In this document: positions 36,053-44,306 of the stretch, in pieces
Position numbering within the stretch: the stretch's first letter is position 1
Layout of the letters: each line of letters begins with the position of its first letter
NCBI RefSeq assembly: GCF_947498095.1
Contig: NZ_CANMJE010000007.1
Span: forward strand, 62,001 to 126,000
Direction: 5' to 3'
DNA length: 64,000 bases
From: an uncultured Shimia sp.
GTDB taxonomy: Bacteria > Pseudomonadota > Alphaproteobacteria > Rhodobacterales > Rhodobacteraceae
The notes under the pieces: generated by a model
The model's database searches: none
What the model was told of the DNA's origin: nothing
What the model saw: the letters and a program-made list of their open reading frames with translations, nothing else
Position numbers and translations under genes: made by a program

Positions 36053-36745
36053 ATGAAAATCATATGGCTTGGACATGGGTCTTTTCGCATTGAAGTCGCA
36101 GACAAGGTTCTGCTGGTCGATCCCTGGCTGACCGGCAACCCGGTGCTGCCCGAAGACCAGCACGAAGCCGCCGTCGCGGGTGGCACCCACCTGATCCTCA
36201 CACATGCGCATTTCGACCACGTGGCCGACATGCTGCCACTGGCGCGCAAACTCTCGATCCCTGTCATCGGGCAATATGACCTGATGGGCTATTGGGCCGA
36301 GCATGAGCACATCGAGACCATCGGCTTTAACAAAGGCGGTACGGTCGATCTGGGCGGCGTGAGCCTGTCGATGGTCCCCGCATCGCACAGTTCCTGCTTC
36401 GGCACCGACGAAGGCCCCAAGGCCTCAGGAACCGAGGTCGGATATATGCTGCGCGCCGAGGGCAAGACGGTCTACTTGTCAGGCGACACCGACGTCATGG
36501 CCGACATGGACTGGATGGGGGACTACTACAAACCCGACGTAGGCATCCTCTCGGCGGGCGGCCATTTCACCATGGACATGAAGGGCGCGGCATACGCGGC
36601 AAAACGCTATTTCAATTTCCAGACAGTGATCCCCTGCCACTACGGCACCTTCCCGATTTTGGAACAGTCAGCGGACGACCTGAAAGCCGGTTTGCCCGGG
36701 GTGGATGTTATTGAGCCACAGCTGATGCAAGCGATCGAGGTTTAG
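36053..36745 (+). CDS. UPF0173-type metal-dependent hydrolase (MBL fold)
   Basis: A 230-residue metallo-beta-lactamase-fold hydrolase. Metal motif HAHFDHVADM, downstream His in SASHSS-like VPASHSSCFG, YLSGDTDVMADM and VIPCHYGTF are the UPF0173 pattern. No signal is seen. SD AGGAGG precedes the ATG. It is followed after 4 bases by the first cyclase gene, suggesting one transcript with the cyclases. Substrate unknown; cyclic nucleotides or lipids are possible but unproven. Confidence 0.88.
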   Translation: MKIIWLGHGSFRIEVADKVLLVDPWLTGNPVLPEDQHEAAVAGGTHLILTHAHFDHVADMLPLARKLSIPVIGQYDLMGYWAEHEHIETIGFNKGGTVDLGGVSLSMVPASHSSCFGTDEGPKASGTEVGYMLRAEGKTVYLSGDTDVMADMDWMGDYYKPDVGILSAGGHFTMDMKGAAYAAKRYFNFQTVIPCHYGTFPILEQSADDLKAGLPGVDVIEPQLMQAIEV

Positions 36746-36749
36746 TCGG

Positions 36750-37721
36750 TTGGGCGACATCAAACCCTCACCGGAACTTGGCGCCATTGTGCGCCGCTGG
36801 CTGCGGTCCTATGCCTCGGGCGACAAGGACACAGTGGTCAATCTGTTCTCGGACGAAGCGTGCCTAGGCTATATCGGCTCATCCCATGACGAGGTCTGGC
36901 GCGGCGACACGCTGCGCCGCGGTATGGCCAGCTATATGGAGGACATCCCCAACTTTTCCTGGGATCGGGATGACTTTCGTGGCTTTGAATGCGGTCACCT
37001 CGGTTGGGTCGAATGGTTCGGTGAGCGTGTCTCTCTGGACAATGGCAAAGAGATCACATTTCGCTCGACCTTTGTGCTGCATCTGGAACAGGGCGTCTGG
37101 CGCATCGTTCATGTGCACAACTCGAACCCGGTCTCGAACATGCAGGCGTTGGGCTATGAATCGCGCGGTTTCGAAGACCTGCTTGAGGCGGCCATGGCAG
37201 CCCCAAGCGGGCTGACCCAGACCGGCATCGCGTCGGTCATGTTTACCGATATTGCTGACAGTTCCACCCTTGCCGAGGCTTTGGGCGATGCAAAATGGAG
37301 CACCGTGGTCCGCACACATCTTGGGTTGGTCACCAAGCTGATCGAAGACGCCGGAGGCGCGTTGGTGAAATCCCTGGGAGATGGCACGCTCTCGGCCTTT
37401 CCTTCGGTCAGCGCGGCGTTGCAGGCGGCAATCCTGATACAGCGGGAAAACGCGGCGCTGACAAGTGAGCCGAACCTGAGATTACGCGTCGGCATCCATA
37501 CCGGCGACGTGGTCCAGACCGGCGATGATTTCTTTGGCACCGTGGTCAATAAGGCCGCGCGGGTTGCGGCAGCCGCGGCCCCCAACGACATCCGCGTGTC
37601 CGAGGCCACCCGCGTTATGGTCGGCGGCAACAAAGAATTCAATTTTGCCGACGCAGCCTCGGTGCCCCTGAAAGGTCTCGACGGGGAACATCTGATTCAT
37701 CGGCTGGAGTGGCAGACATGA
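36750..37721 (+). CDS. SnoaL-like domain plus class III adenylyl cyclase, copy 1
   Basis: A 323-residue soluble protein. Residues ~7-130 form a SnoaL/NTF2-like pocket domain (DEVWRGDTLRRGM, FVLHLEQGVWRIVHVHNSNP). Residues ~158-323 form a class III cyclase that makes cAMP from ATP. Catalytic residues can be assigned: metal ligands D167 (FTDI) and D211; adenine-selecting K207 and D260; N267 and R271 in VVNKAAR. Start is TTG at 36750, 4 bases after the hydrolase stop, with GAGG upstream. It ends in ATGA overlap with copy 2. Confidence 0.85.
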   Translation: MGDIKPSPELGAIVRRWLRSYASGDKDTVVNLFSDEACLGYIGSSHDEVWRGDTLRRGMASYMEDIPNFSWDRDDFRGFECGHLGWVEWFGERVSLDNGKEITFRSTFVLHLEQGVWRIVHVHNSNPVSNMQALGYESRGFEDLLEAAMAAPSGLTQTGIASVMFTDIADSSTLAEALGDAKWSTVVRTHLGLVTKLIEDAGGALVKSLGDGTLSAFPSVSAALQAAILIQRENAALTSEPNLRLRVGIHTGDVVQTGDDFFGTVVNKAARVAAAAAPNDIRVSEATRVMVGGNKEFNFADAASVPLKGLDGEHLIHRLEWQT

Positions 37722-38692
37722 GCGATCCGTTCACCCCTTCGCCAGAGTTGGCGGCCATCGCAAAACGATGGATCAGCGTCTATTCAAGCCGACACCGCGA
37801 CGCCGCCGCCAACCTGTTCTCCCATTCTGCAGCGACCACCTATGTCGGATCGGACGAAGGCGAGATTCTGACGGGGCAAAACTTTCACAAGACTTTTGTC
37901 GCTTTTACCGAGGATCAGGCGGTTCTCGTTCCTCAAGACCTCGAAGTGAATGCCTATGAGGCGGGGTCCTTTGGCTGGGCTCTTTGCACGATGACCATCC
38001 TTTCGCCCGAAGCTGGCAAAACCGTCGCCTTTCGCAACACCTTTGTTTTTGCCCTGGAAAACGCCGTCTGGCGCATCGTGCATATCCACAACTCCAATCC
38101 CAAGCCCAACATGGAAGCGATGGGCTACACCTCACGCAGCCTCGATGAGCTGACCAAGTCGATGCAATCCGAAGCACTGGATCTCGGACACACTGGGATT
38201 GCCTCAGTCATGTTCACCGATATTGTCGACAGCACGGCTCTGGCCGCAGCAACAGGCGACATGGCGTGGAACGGCATTGTTCAGACGCACCTGACCCGGA
38301 TCGGCAAGGCCGTTGAGGGTCACGGCGGTACATTGGTCAAGACACTGGGCGACGGCACATTGTCATCCTTCCCCTCCGCAAGCGCGGCGCTGATGGCCGC
38401 CATCGACATCCAAAAATCCATGCGCGACGCCACTGAGGAACCGTTCCTGCGGATCAGGGTCGGCATCCATACCGGAGATGTTGTGGAACAGGACGGAGAT
38501 TTTATCGGCTCTGTCGTCAACAAAGCTGCACGGGTGGCTGCAGCTGCTGCGTCGGAAGAAATTCGCCTGTCAGAGGCAACGCGCATTATGGTGGGCGGGA
38601 GTGCCGCGTTCACGTTTGCCGATCCGCTCTCTGTGGCTCTGAAAGGGCTCGACGGAGAACATCTGATCCATCGGTTAGAGTGGCAGACATGA
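37718..38692 (+). CDS. SnoaL-like domain plus class III adenylyl cyclase, copy 2
   Basis: A 324-residue paralogue of copy 1. The N-terminal SnoaL-like part has FRNTFVFALENAVWRIVHIHNSNP; the cyclase has VMFTDIVDST, LVKTLGDGTLSSFP and GDFIGSVVNKAARVAA, keeping the metal ligands, the Lys/Asp pair that favours ATP and the Asn/Arg transition-state pair. The ATG overlaps the copy 1 stop (ATGA) with GGAG 8 bases upstream, so translation is coupled. The pocket lining differs from copy 1, which points to a different ligand. Confidence 0.87.
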   Translation: MSDPFTPSPELAAIAKRWISVYSSRHRDAAANLFSHSAATTYVGSDEGEILTGQNFHKTFVAFTEDQAVLVPQDLEVNAYEAGSFGWALCTMTILSPEAGKTVAFRNTFVFALENAVWRIVHIHNSNPKPNMEAMGYTSRSLDELTKSMQSEALDLGHTGIASVMFTDIVDSTALAAATGDMAWNGIVQTHLTRIGKAVEGHGGTLVKTLGDGTLSSFPSASAALMAAIDIQKSMRDATEEPFLRIRVGIHTGDVVEQDGDFIGSVVNKAARVAAAAASEEIRLSEATRIMVGGSAAFTFADPLSVALKGLDGEHLIHRLEWQT

Positions 38693-39648
38693 CCAAAGCC
38701 TCTCTGGAACTCTTGGCCGTTGCGCGCCGTTGGATCGCCGCGATCCCGAACAAGCGACCAAACGAGCTGCGCAACCTCATGTCTGAAGGGGATCACCTGC
38801 GTTTCGTCGGTTCGGGGGATGGTGAGCTGTGGTCCGGCCAGGCAGTGCGTGAGGGGGTCGGCGCGTTCTTTGGGGTGATACCGCCGTTTGCGACACACGA
38901 GGAAACCTTTGCCGAGGCGTTTGAGAACGGCGATACCGGCTGGGCTTGCTTCACCCACGAAATAGCCTTTGAAGACCGGCCTGACCGCCCGTTTGTTATG
39001 CGCAACACATTGATCTTCGCGCTTGAGGACGCGGCGTGGAAAGTGGTGCATCGTCACGGCTCAGTGCCAATCCCGAATATTGAGTTCACGGGCACCGAGC
39101 AAAGCGCCATTGCCGAGCTTGTGGACGCCGCAAAGCAGGATTTCTCGCTGGATCAGCGCGAGGGGTTTGCCTCGGTCATGTTCACGGACATCGTGAATTC
39201 TTCGGGCCTCGCCCCGATGTTAGGCGATCGGCTGTGGTCTTCCGAGGTGGCTCGGCACTTTTCCGGTTTGCGCGTCATCATCGAGCGCAATGGAGGGCAA
39301 TTCGTTAAGTCGCTTGGCGACGGCACCATGTCCAGTTTCCCGTCCCCAACGCAGGCCATACGCGCAGCACGAGCGATCCTCGCGGCAACAGACATCTCTG
39401 ACGGTCCGGCAATTTCCCTGCGAATTGGCATCCACACCGGCGACGTCGTTCAAACCGACGAGGATTTCTTTGGCACCGTCGTCAACAAAGCCGCTCGTAT
39501 TGCTTCGGTCGCGGCACCCAATGAAATTCGGCTGTCTGATACGACGCGCGAGATGGTCGACGATCCACGAGCCTTTCGCTTTCTCGAACCGGTCTCTGTG
39601 CGGCTCAAAGGTTTTGAGGGAGATCATCTTTTGTACAGGATTAAGTGA
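38689..39648 (+). CDS. SnoaL-like domain plus class III adenylyl cyclase, copy 3
   Basis: A 319-residue paralogue, the most diverged of the four in the N-terminal region (MRNTLIFALEDAAWKVVHRH retained). Cyclase motifs VMFTDIVNSS, FVKSLGDGTMSSFP and EDFFGTVVNKAARIAS are intact. ATGA overlap with copy 2. Absence of any transmembrane segment makes it soluble. It should work as a homodimer, or possibly as heterodimers with its neighbours. Confidence 0.86.
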   Translation: MTKASLELLAVARRWIAAIPNKRPNELRNLMSEGDHLRFVGSGDGELWSGQAVREGVGAFFGVIPPFATHEETFAEAFENGDTGWACFTHEIAFEDRPDRPFVMRNTLIFALEDAAWKVVHRHGSVPIPNIEFTGTEQSAIAELVDAAKQDFSLDQREGFASVMFTDIVNSSGLAPMLGDRLWSSEVARHFSGLRVIIERNGGQFVKSLGDGTMSSFPSPTQAIRAARAILAATDISDGPAISLRIGIHTGDVVQTDEDFFGTVVNKAARIASVAAPNEIRLSDTTREMVDDPRAFRFLEPVSVRLKGFEGDHLLYRIK

Positions 39649-40619
39649 CAGTCATGATCAAACCGTCCCCCGAAATCGAAGCCATCGTGCGGCGCATGTC
39701 CGACACGATCCGGTCCCACGAGGTCGCGGATCTGCCCCACTATTTCTCCAACGATGAGGCCGTCCTCTATGTCGGCACCGCCGAGGACGAAACCTGGCGT
39801 GGTCAAATCCTGCGTGATGGGATTTCAGCGCATTTGGCCGAGGTACCGGACTTTACCGAAGAAGACGTTGAAATCGAGGCCTGGGAACATGGCGATGTCG
39901 GCTGGGCCTTTCGCCAGACCACCTATCGCTTTGCCGATACCGGTGTCTCGGGCAAGCATCGGATCAGTTTTGTGTTTGTTATGGAACAAGGGCGCTGGAA
40001 AGTCATTCAGCACCACATCTCCAATCCGACGTCAAACCTCGACAAGATGGGCGTTGAACACCGCGCGTTTCGCGACCTGCTTGCCGCTGCCGAAGACGAA
40101 CAACTGGTCGTTGGTCTCGAAGGGCTTTCGTCCATCATGTTCACCGACATAGCCAACTCAACAGCGCTGGCAGAAGCGGTTGGAGACCGTATCTGGCATG
40201 GGGTGCTGGCCGAACATCTGACCGCTGCGGAAGAGATCATCACTCTACACGGTGGCCGTCTCGTCAAATCGCTGGGGGACGGTACAATGTCGGCCTTTCC
40301 GTCGGCCCGGGGCGCAATGTCGGCGGCTTTGGCTTTGCAGGACAGCACCGTAAGTCAGGCATCTGAACCGCCTCTCTCGATCAGGATCGGCATCCACACA
40401 GGCGAGGTGATCGCCACGGATGACGACTATTTCGGCGTGGTCGTGAACAAGGCTGCCCGTATCGCGGCATCCGCACGACCGGACGAGACCCGTGTGTCGG
40501 ATGCAACTCGACTGATGGCAGGCAACGCACCTGACTTTGGTTTTTCGAACCGTTCAGAGATTCCGCTCAAAGGGTTAGAGGGATCGCATGCCGTCCATGT
40601 GCTGGAAAAACAAGCCTGA
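39645..40619 (+). CDS. SnoaL-like domain plus class III adenylyl cyclase, copy 4
   Basis: A 324-residue paralogue. N-terminal domain: DETWRGQILRDGISAHLAEV, then FVMEQGRWKVIQHH. Cyclase: IMFTDIANST, LVKSLGDGTMSAFP, DDYFGVVVNKAARIAA, with all six catalytic positions kept. I use the GTG at 39645, which overlaps the copy 3 stop as GTGA; an ATG three codons later is the alternative. It is the last gene before the convergent tadA gene. Confidence 0.86.
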   Translation: MTVMIKPSPEIEAIVRRMSDTIRSHEVADLPHYFSNDEAVLYVGTAEDETWRGQILRDGISAHLAEVPDFTEEDVEIEAWEHGDVGWAFRQTTYRFADTGVSGKHRISFVFVMEQGRWKVIQHHISNPTSNLDKMGVEHRAFRDLLAAAEDEQLVVGLEGLSSIMFTDIANSTALAEAVGDRIWHGVLAEHLTAAEEIITLHGGRLVKSLGDGTMSAFPSARGAMSAALALQDSTVSQASEPPLSIRIGIHTGEVIATDDDYFGVVVNKAARIAASARPDETRVSDATRLMAGNAPDFGFSNRSEIPLKGLEGSHAVHVLEKQA

Positions 40620-40659
40620 TCCTGCAAAAGCACAATTCTCGCGCATCAGTTGGCGGGTC

Positions 40660-41112
40660 TTAGGATCGTTTTTCAGCAAAGAAATCTTTTAGCAGCGCCT
40701 CAGAATCCTCCGCGGAAATGCCGTCATAGACCTCAGGAACATGATGGCTTTGAGGGTGGTCGAACACGCGTGGTCCTTGGGCGACGCCGCCCGACTTTGG
40801 ATCGGCAGCACCGAAGTAAACTCGCGCGATGCGGGTTTGGCTGATGGCACTGGCGCACATGGGGCAAGGTTCCAGCGTCACGTAAAGGTCATGCCCCGGT
40901 AGGCGTTCGCTACCCAAGGCCGTGCAGGCCTCGCGCATGGCCAGGATTTCGGCGTGGCCCGTAGGGTCGCTGAGCTCGCGGGTTCGGTTGCCCGCAGAGG
41001 CCACGACCTTGCCCTCAGGCGACACGACCACTGCCCCAACGGGGACTTCGCCGCGTGCACCGGCCTTGCGCGCCTCTGCCAGCGCTTGTTCCATGAAGCT
41101 TGTGAACACCAT
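40660..41112 (-). CDS. tadA: tRNA-specific adenosine deaminase
   Basis: A 150-residue zinc deaminase that converts A34 of tRNA-Arg(ACG) to inosine. HAEILAMREA supplies the zinc His and proton-shuttling Glu; PCPMCASAI supplies two zinc Cys. Family length. Nucleotide-deaminase neighbours are absent. It is divergent from the pseudouridine synthase gene, as in many Rhodobacterales genomes. Confidence 0.93.
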   Translation of the reverse strand: MVFTSFMEQALAEARKAGARGEVPVGAVVVSPEGKVVASAGNRTRELSDPTGHAEILAMREACTALGSERLPGHDLYVTLEPCPMCASAISQTRIARVYFGAADPKSGGVAQGPRVFDHPQSHHVPEVYDGISAEDSEALLKDFFAEKRS

Positions 41113-41174
41113 GCATAGGGTTTGCCCCGAGACGCCCCCTTTCGCAATCCCTCAATCCACGATAGGAACCGCCC

Positions 41175-41957
41175 ATGAACACCGAGACCCCCAAAGGCGA
41201 CCGTATCGCCAAAGTTCTGGCGCGCGCTGGCGTGGCCAGTCGCCGCGAGGCTGAACGCATGATCGACGCCGGTCGTGTCACTGTAAATGGCAAGAAGATC
41301 GAAAGCCCCGCACTGAACGTGACGGACAAAGATCGCATCACGGTTGATGGCAAGCCGCTGGCCGAGCCGGAGCCCGAGCGCATCTGGCTGTATCACAAGC
41401 CCACCGGTCTGGTGACGACCAACAAGGATGAGAAAGGGCGCGAGACGATCTTTGACCACATGCCCGAAGGCATGCCGCGAGTGATGACAGTTGGACGCTT
41501 GGACCTCAACTCTGAAGGCCTGTTGCTCTTGACCAATGATGGCGGCGTCAAACGCAAGCTGGAATTGCCCTCGACCGGCTGGCTTCGCAAGTATCGGGTG
41601 CGAGTCAACGGACGACCAGCCGACAACACCTTTGCCCCCTTGCGCAAGGGCGTCTCGATCGAAGGGGAACGGTTTCAGCCAATGGAGGTCTCTCTGGATC
41701 GACAACAAGGCGCAAACGCCTGGGTCACGATCGGTATCCGTGAGGGGCGCAACCGAGAAATTCGCCGCGCAATGGAGACCGTAGGTCTGACCGTGAACCG
41801 TCTGATCCGGGTGTCATATGGTCCCTTCCAGCTGGGCCAGTTGAAGCAGGGCGAAGTTGAAGAAGTGCGCCGCCGGGTTGTGCGGGATCAGTTGGGTCTG
41901 GATGGGGCGACACCGCCTGAGGCCCGCAAGACACCTCAGCGCAAGCGCCGTCGCTAG
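41175..41957 (+). CDS. rluB: 23S rRNA pseudouridine synthase RluB family
   Basis: A 260-residue RsuA/RluB/E/F-type enzyme. An S4 RNA-binding domain (residues ~8-60, KVLARAGVASRREAERMI) leads to the catalytic core with GRLDLNSEGLLLLTND, whose Asp is catalytic. EGRNREIRRAM and a basic C-terminal tail (TPQRKRRR) are present. RluB modifies helix 80 of 23S rRNA; RluE or RsuA specificity cannot be wholly excluded. SD AGGA upstream. Confidence 0.9.
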   Translation: MNTETPKGDRIAKVLARAGVASRREAERMIDAGRVTVNGKKIESPALNVTDKDRITVDGKPLAEPEPERIWLYHKPTGLVTTNKDEKGRETIFDHMPEGMPRVMTVGRLDLNSEGLLLLTNDGGVKRKLELPSTGWLRKYRVRVNGRPADNTFAPLRKGVSIEGERFQPMEVSLDRQQGANAWVTIGIREGRNREIRRAMETVGLTVNRLIRVSYGPFQLGQLKQGEVEEVRRRVVRDQLGLDGATPPEARKTPQRKRRR

Positions 41958-42113
41958 GTTGATCCCCGCGCAAAATGCTTGGGAACGTGTCGTTGTCCCC
42001 GCATCCTGATGGGCAAAAGAACGCCGCTATGACGCAGCATGCGCGATCTTCCCCCTAGCAACCCAAGCCGAAACTTCTTAAGTTTCTGGCAGGTTTAGGG
42101 GAGAAAACACCAA

Positions 42114-42197
42114 ATGTCCGGAACCGGTTTGCAGAAACTGGCCTATGGTCTGCTTGTCATACTGATCCTCTATGTGTCCATCGCAGGAGGTGTGTGA
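42114..42197 (+). CDS. 27-residue single-helix membrane peptide
   Basis: A short ORF translating to a Sec-type single helix, with MSGTGLQKLAYG followed by LLVILILYVSIAGGV. Its own SD is GGGGAGA about 8 bases before the ATG. The stop TGA overlaps the ATG of the xpaC gene, and its last codons encode the AGGAGG that serves xpaC, so the two are translationally coupled. The ORF is too short for default gene calls and no family was recognised. Confidence 0.6.
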   Translation: MSGTGLQKLAYGLLVILILYVSIAGGV

Positions 42198-43081
42198 TGG
42201 CTCAGCGCTATGGTGGAAAATTCAGTCCGGACGGATCGCCTGACAAAACGCCTAAAGGCAGTTTTGAGGGCGCGCGCCGCAGTAAGGTTGGTGGCCGGGT
42301 CAACCTTCTATTCCTGTTGCCGCTGCCGTTGATCTGGCATGCCTTTGGCAATGGTCCGACACAAATGGTTTTGAACCTAGCGGCCCTTGGCACGCTGTTG
42401 CTGGCGGCCTGGATGACCCGCGAAGGATTGCTGGCAGAAGAGGCGTATGAAGCCCGAACCGTGGCACGACGTCCCGCATTTCCACGCAAAATGGCGGGAT
42501 CGGTTTTGACTGGCATTGGCTTGGCCATTGCAGGCTGGGCCGCCACAGGCGGGATCGCCGCGCCGGCGATCTATGCGGTTGTTGGGACCGTCTTACATGG
42601 GCTGGCCTTTGGACTTGATCCGTTGAGCAACAAGGGACTTGAGGGGGTCGACCTACATCAAACCGACCGAGTTGCGCGCGCCGTGGACGAAGCAGAAAAT
42701 CACCTGACCGCAATGAGTGACGCGATCAAACGCTGCGGCGACAGAGGGCTTGAGGGCCGCGTGGCGCAATTCCAAACCACTGCGAGGCGCCTGTTCCGTA
42801 CCGTGGAAAACGATCCGCGTGATCTGACTGCGGCCCGCAAATATCTCAGCGTCTATTTGCTGGGTGCAAAGGATGCGACAGTTAAATTTGCCGATATTTT
42901 TGAGCGCCGCCGCGACGGTCAGGCGAAAACAGACTACGAGGCACTGCTGGATGATCTCGAGCAGAATTTTGCCGCTCGCACCGAAAAGCTCTTGTTGGAT
43001 GACAAGAGTGATCTGACAATTGAAATCGAAGTGCTGCGCGAAAGATTGCAGCGCGAAGGCGTCCGTCACGACGCAGGGTAG
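42197..43081 (+). CDS. xpaC: XpaC-family (5-bromo-4-chloroindolyl phosphate hydrolysis) protein
   Basis: A 294-residue membrane protein. Two or more hydrophobic helices (residues ~38-60 and ~98-140) anchor a C-terminal cytoplasmic helical domain (RVARAVDEAENHLTAMSDAI, KYLSVYLLGAKDATVKFADIF). It belongs to the XpaC group, whose Bacillus founder sits beside yaaN (TelA). The name comes from a phenotype; it is probably a membrane-stress partner and not an enzyme. It uses the SD inside the preceding small ORF. Confidence 0.85.
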   Translation: MAQRYGGKFSPDGSPDKTPKGSFEGARRSKVGGRVNLLFLLPLPLIWHAFGNGPTQMVLNLAALGTLLLAAWMTREGLLAEEAYEARTVARRPAFPRKMAGSVLTGIGLAIAGWAATGGIAAPAIYAVVGTVLHGLAFGLDPLSNKGLEGVDLHQTDRVARAVDEAENHLTAMSDAIKRCGDRGLEGRVAQFQTTARRLFRTVENDPRDLTAARKYLSVYLLGAKDATVKFADIFERRRDGQAKTDYEALLDDLEQNFAARTEKLLLDDKSDLTIEIEVLRERLQREGVRHDAG

Positions 43082-43100
43082 CCCAAAAGGGGGAAGTTTA

Positions 43101-44300
43101 ATGTCCGACAAAGTACGTCAACAGGCCGAGGCCGTTCTGGCCCAAGTGGATGAAGTCACCGCCGTGGTTCTTCCGGAACCGACCGAAGCCACAGCCATTG
43201 TGCCCTTGGCCGAGGCTGACGCGCCACTGAGCGCCGAAATCACAAAGCGCATGGGTGAGTTGGACATGTCCGACACCGGTTCAATCGTGAATTTCGGCTC
43301 AGCGGCACAGGCTGAATTGCAGGAAATCAGTCAGGCCATGCTGGCGGACGTGCGCAACAAGGATGTTGGCCCGGCGGGGGACTCCTTGCGCAACATTGTG
43401 ACCACGATCCGCGGGTTTTCAATCTCGGAACTGGACGTGCGGCGCGAACGGTCTTTCTGGGAGAAACTCTTGGGCCGCGCGGCCCCCTTTGCCAAGTTCA
43501 CTGCGCGCTACGAGGACGTCCAGGATCAGATCGACAAGATCACGGACAACCTTCTCAAGCACGAGCACACGCTTTTGAAAGACATCAAGTCGCTTGATAT
43601 TCTTTATGAAAAGACCCTGAATTTCTACGACGAACTGGCCCTCTATATCGCGGCGGGTGAAGCCAAGATCGCTGAAATGGATGCCAAGGACATCCCCGCC
43701 AAGGAAGCCGAGGTACAAGCCGCTGAAGAGAAAGATCAGGTCATGAAAGCGCAGGAATTGCGCGACCTGCGCGCCGCGCGAGATGATCTGGAACGCCGCG
43801 TGCATGACCTCAAACTCACGCGTCAGGTGACGATGCAATCACTGCCTTCGATCCGTTTGGTTCAGGAAAACGACAAATCTCTGGTCACCAAGATCAACTC
43901 GACTCTGGTGAACACTGTACCGCTCTGGGAAACCCAGCTGGCGCAGGCCGTCACCATCCAGCGCAGCGCCGAAGCAGCAGCTGCCGTGCGCGATGCGAAT
44001 GATCTGACCAATGAATTGCTGACCTCAAACGCTGAGAACCTGCGTCAGTCGAACAAGATGATCCGTGAAGAGATGGAACGTGGCGTGTTCGACATCGAAG
44101 CCGTCAAAGCCGCCAATGCCAACTTGATCGGCACGATCGAAGAAAGCCTGCAGATCGCTGACGAGGGCAAAGCCAAGCGCGCAGCCGCCGAAGCCGATCT
44201 GAAACAAATGGAAGCCGACCTGCGTGACACGCTGGCCGCCGCTAAGGCCAAAACAACGGGCCTAGGCGATACAGTGGCCACGTCGACCGGCGAGGCCTGA
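43101..44300 (+). CDS. telA: TelA/KlaA-family toxic anion resistance protein
   Basis: A 399-residue cytoplasmic coiled-coil protein of the TelA family (YaaN in Bacillus). Long helices contain LLKHEHTLLKDIKSLDILYE and LRAARDDLERRVHDLKLTRQ. Family members are tied to tellurite, colicin and envelope-acting antibiotic tolerance, but the mechanism is not settled. SD AAGGGGGAAG; 19 bases after xpaC. Partnership with XpaC is conserved widely, including in Firmicutes. Confidence 0.92.
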   Translation: MSDKVRQQAEAVLAQVDEVTAVVLPEPTEATAIVPLAEADAPLSAEITKRMGELDMSDTGSIVNFGSAAQAELQEISQAMLADVRNKDVGPAGDSLRNIVTTIRGFSISELDVRRERSFWEKLLGRAAPFAKFTARYEDVQDQIDKITDNLLKHEHTLLKDIKSLDILYEKTLNFYDELALYIAAGEAKIAEMDAKDIPAKEAEVQAAEEKDQVMKAQELRDLRAARDDLERRVHDLKLTRQVTMQSLPSIRLVQENDKSLVTKINSTLVNTVPLWETQLAQAVTIQRSAEAAAAVRDANDLTNELLTSNAENLRQSNKMIREEMERGVFDIEAVKAANANLIGTIEESLQIADEGKAKRAAAEADLKQMEADLRDTLAAAKAKTTGLGDTVATSTGEA

Positions 44301-44306
44301 TCTGCC

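Noticed and set aside
36750-40619. Four cyclases taken as possible assembly duplication.
   Set aside because: The copies are strongly diverged in protein sequence, so they are real paralogues and not a repeat artefact.
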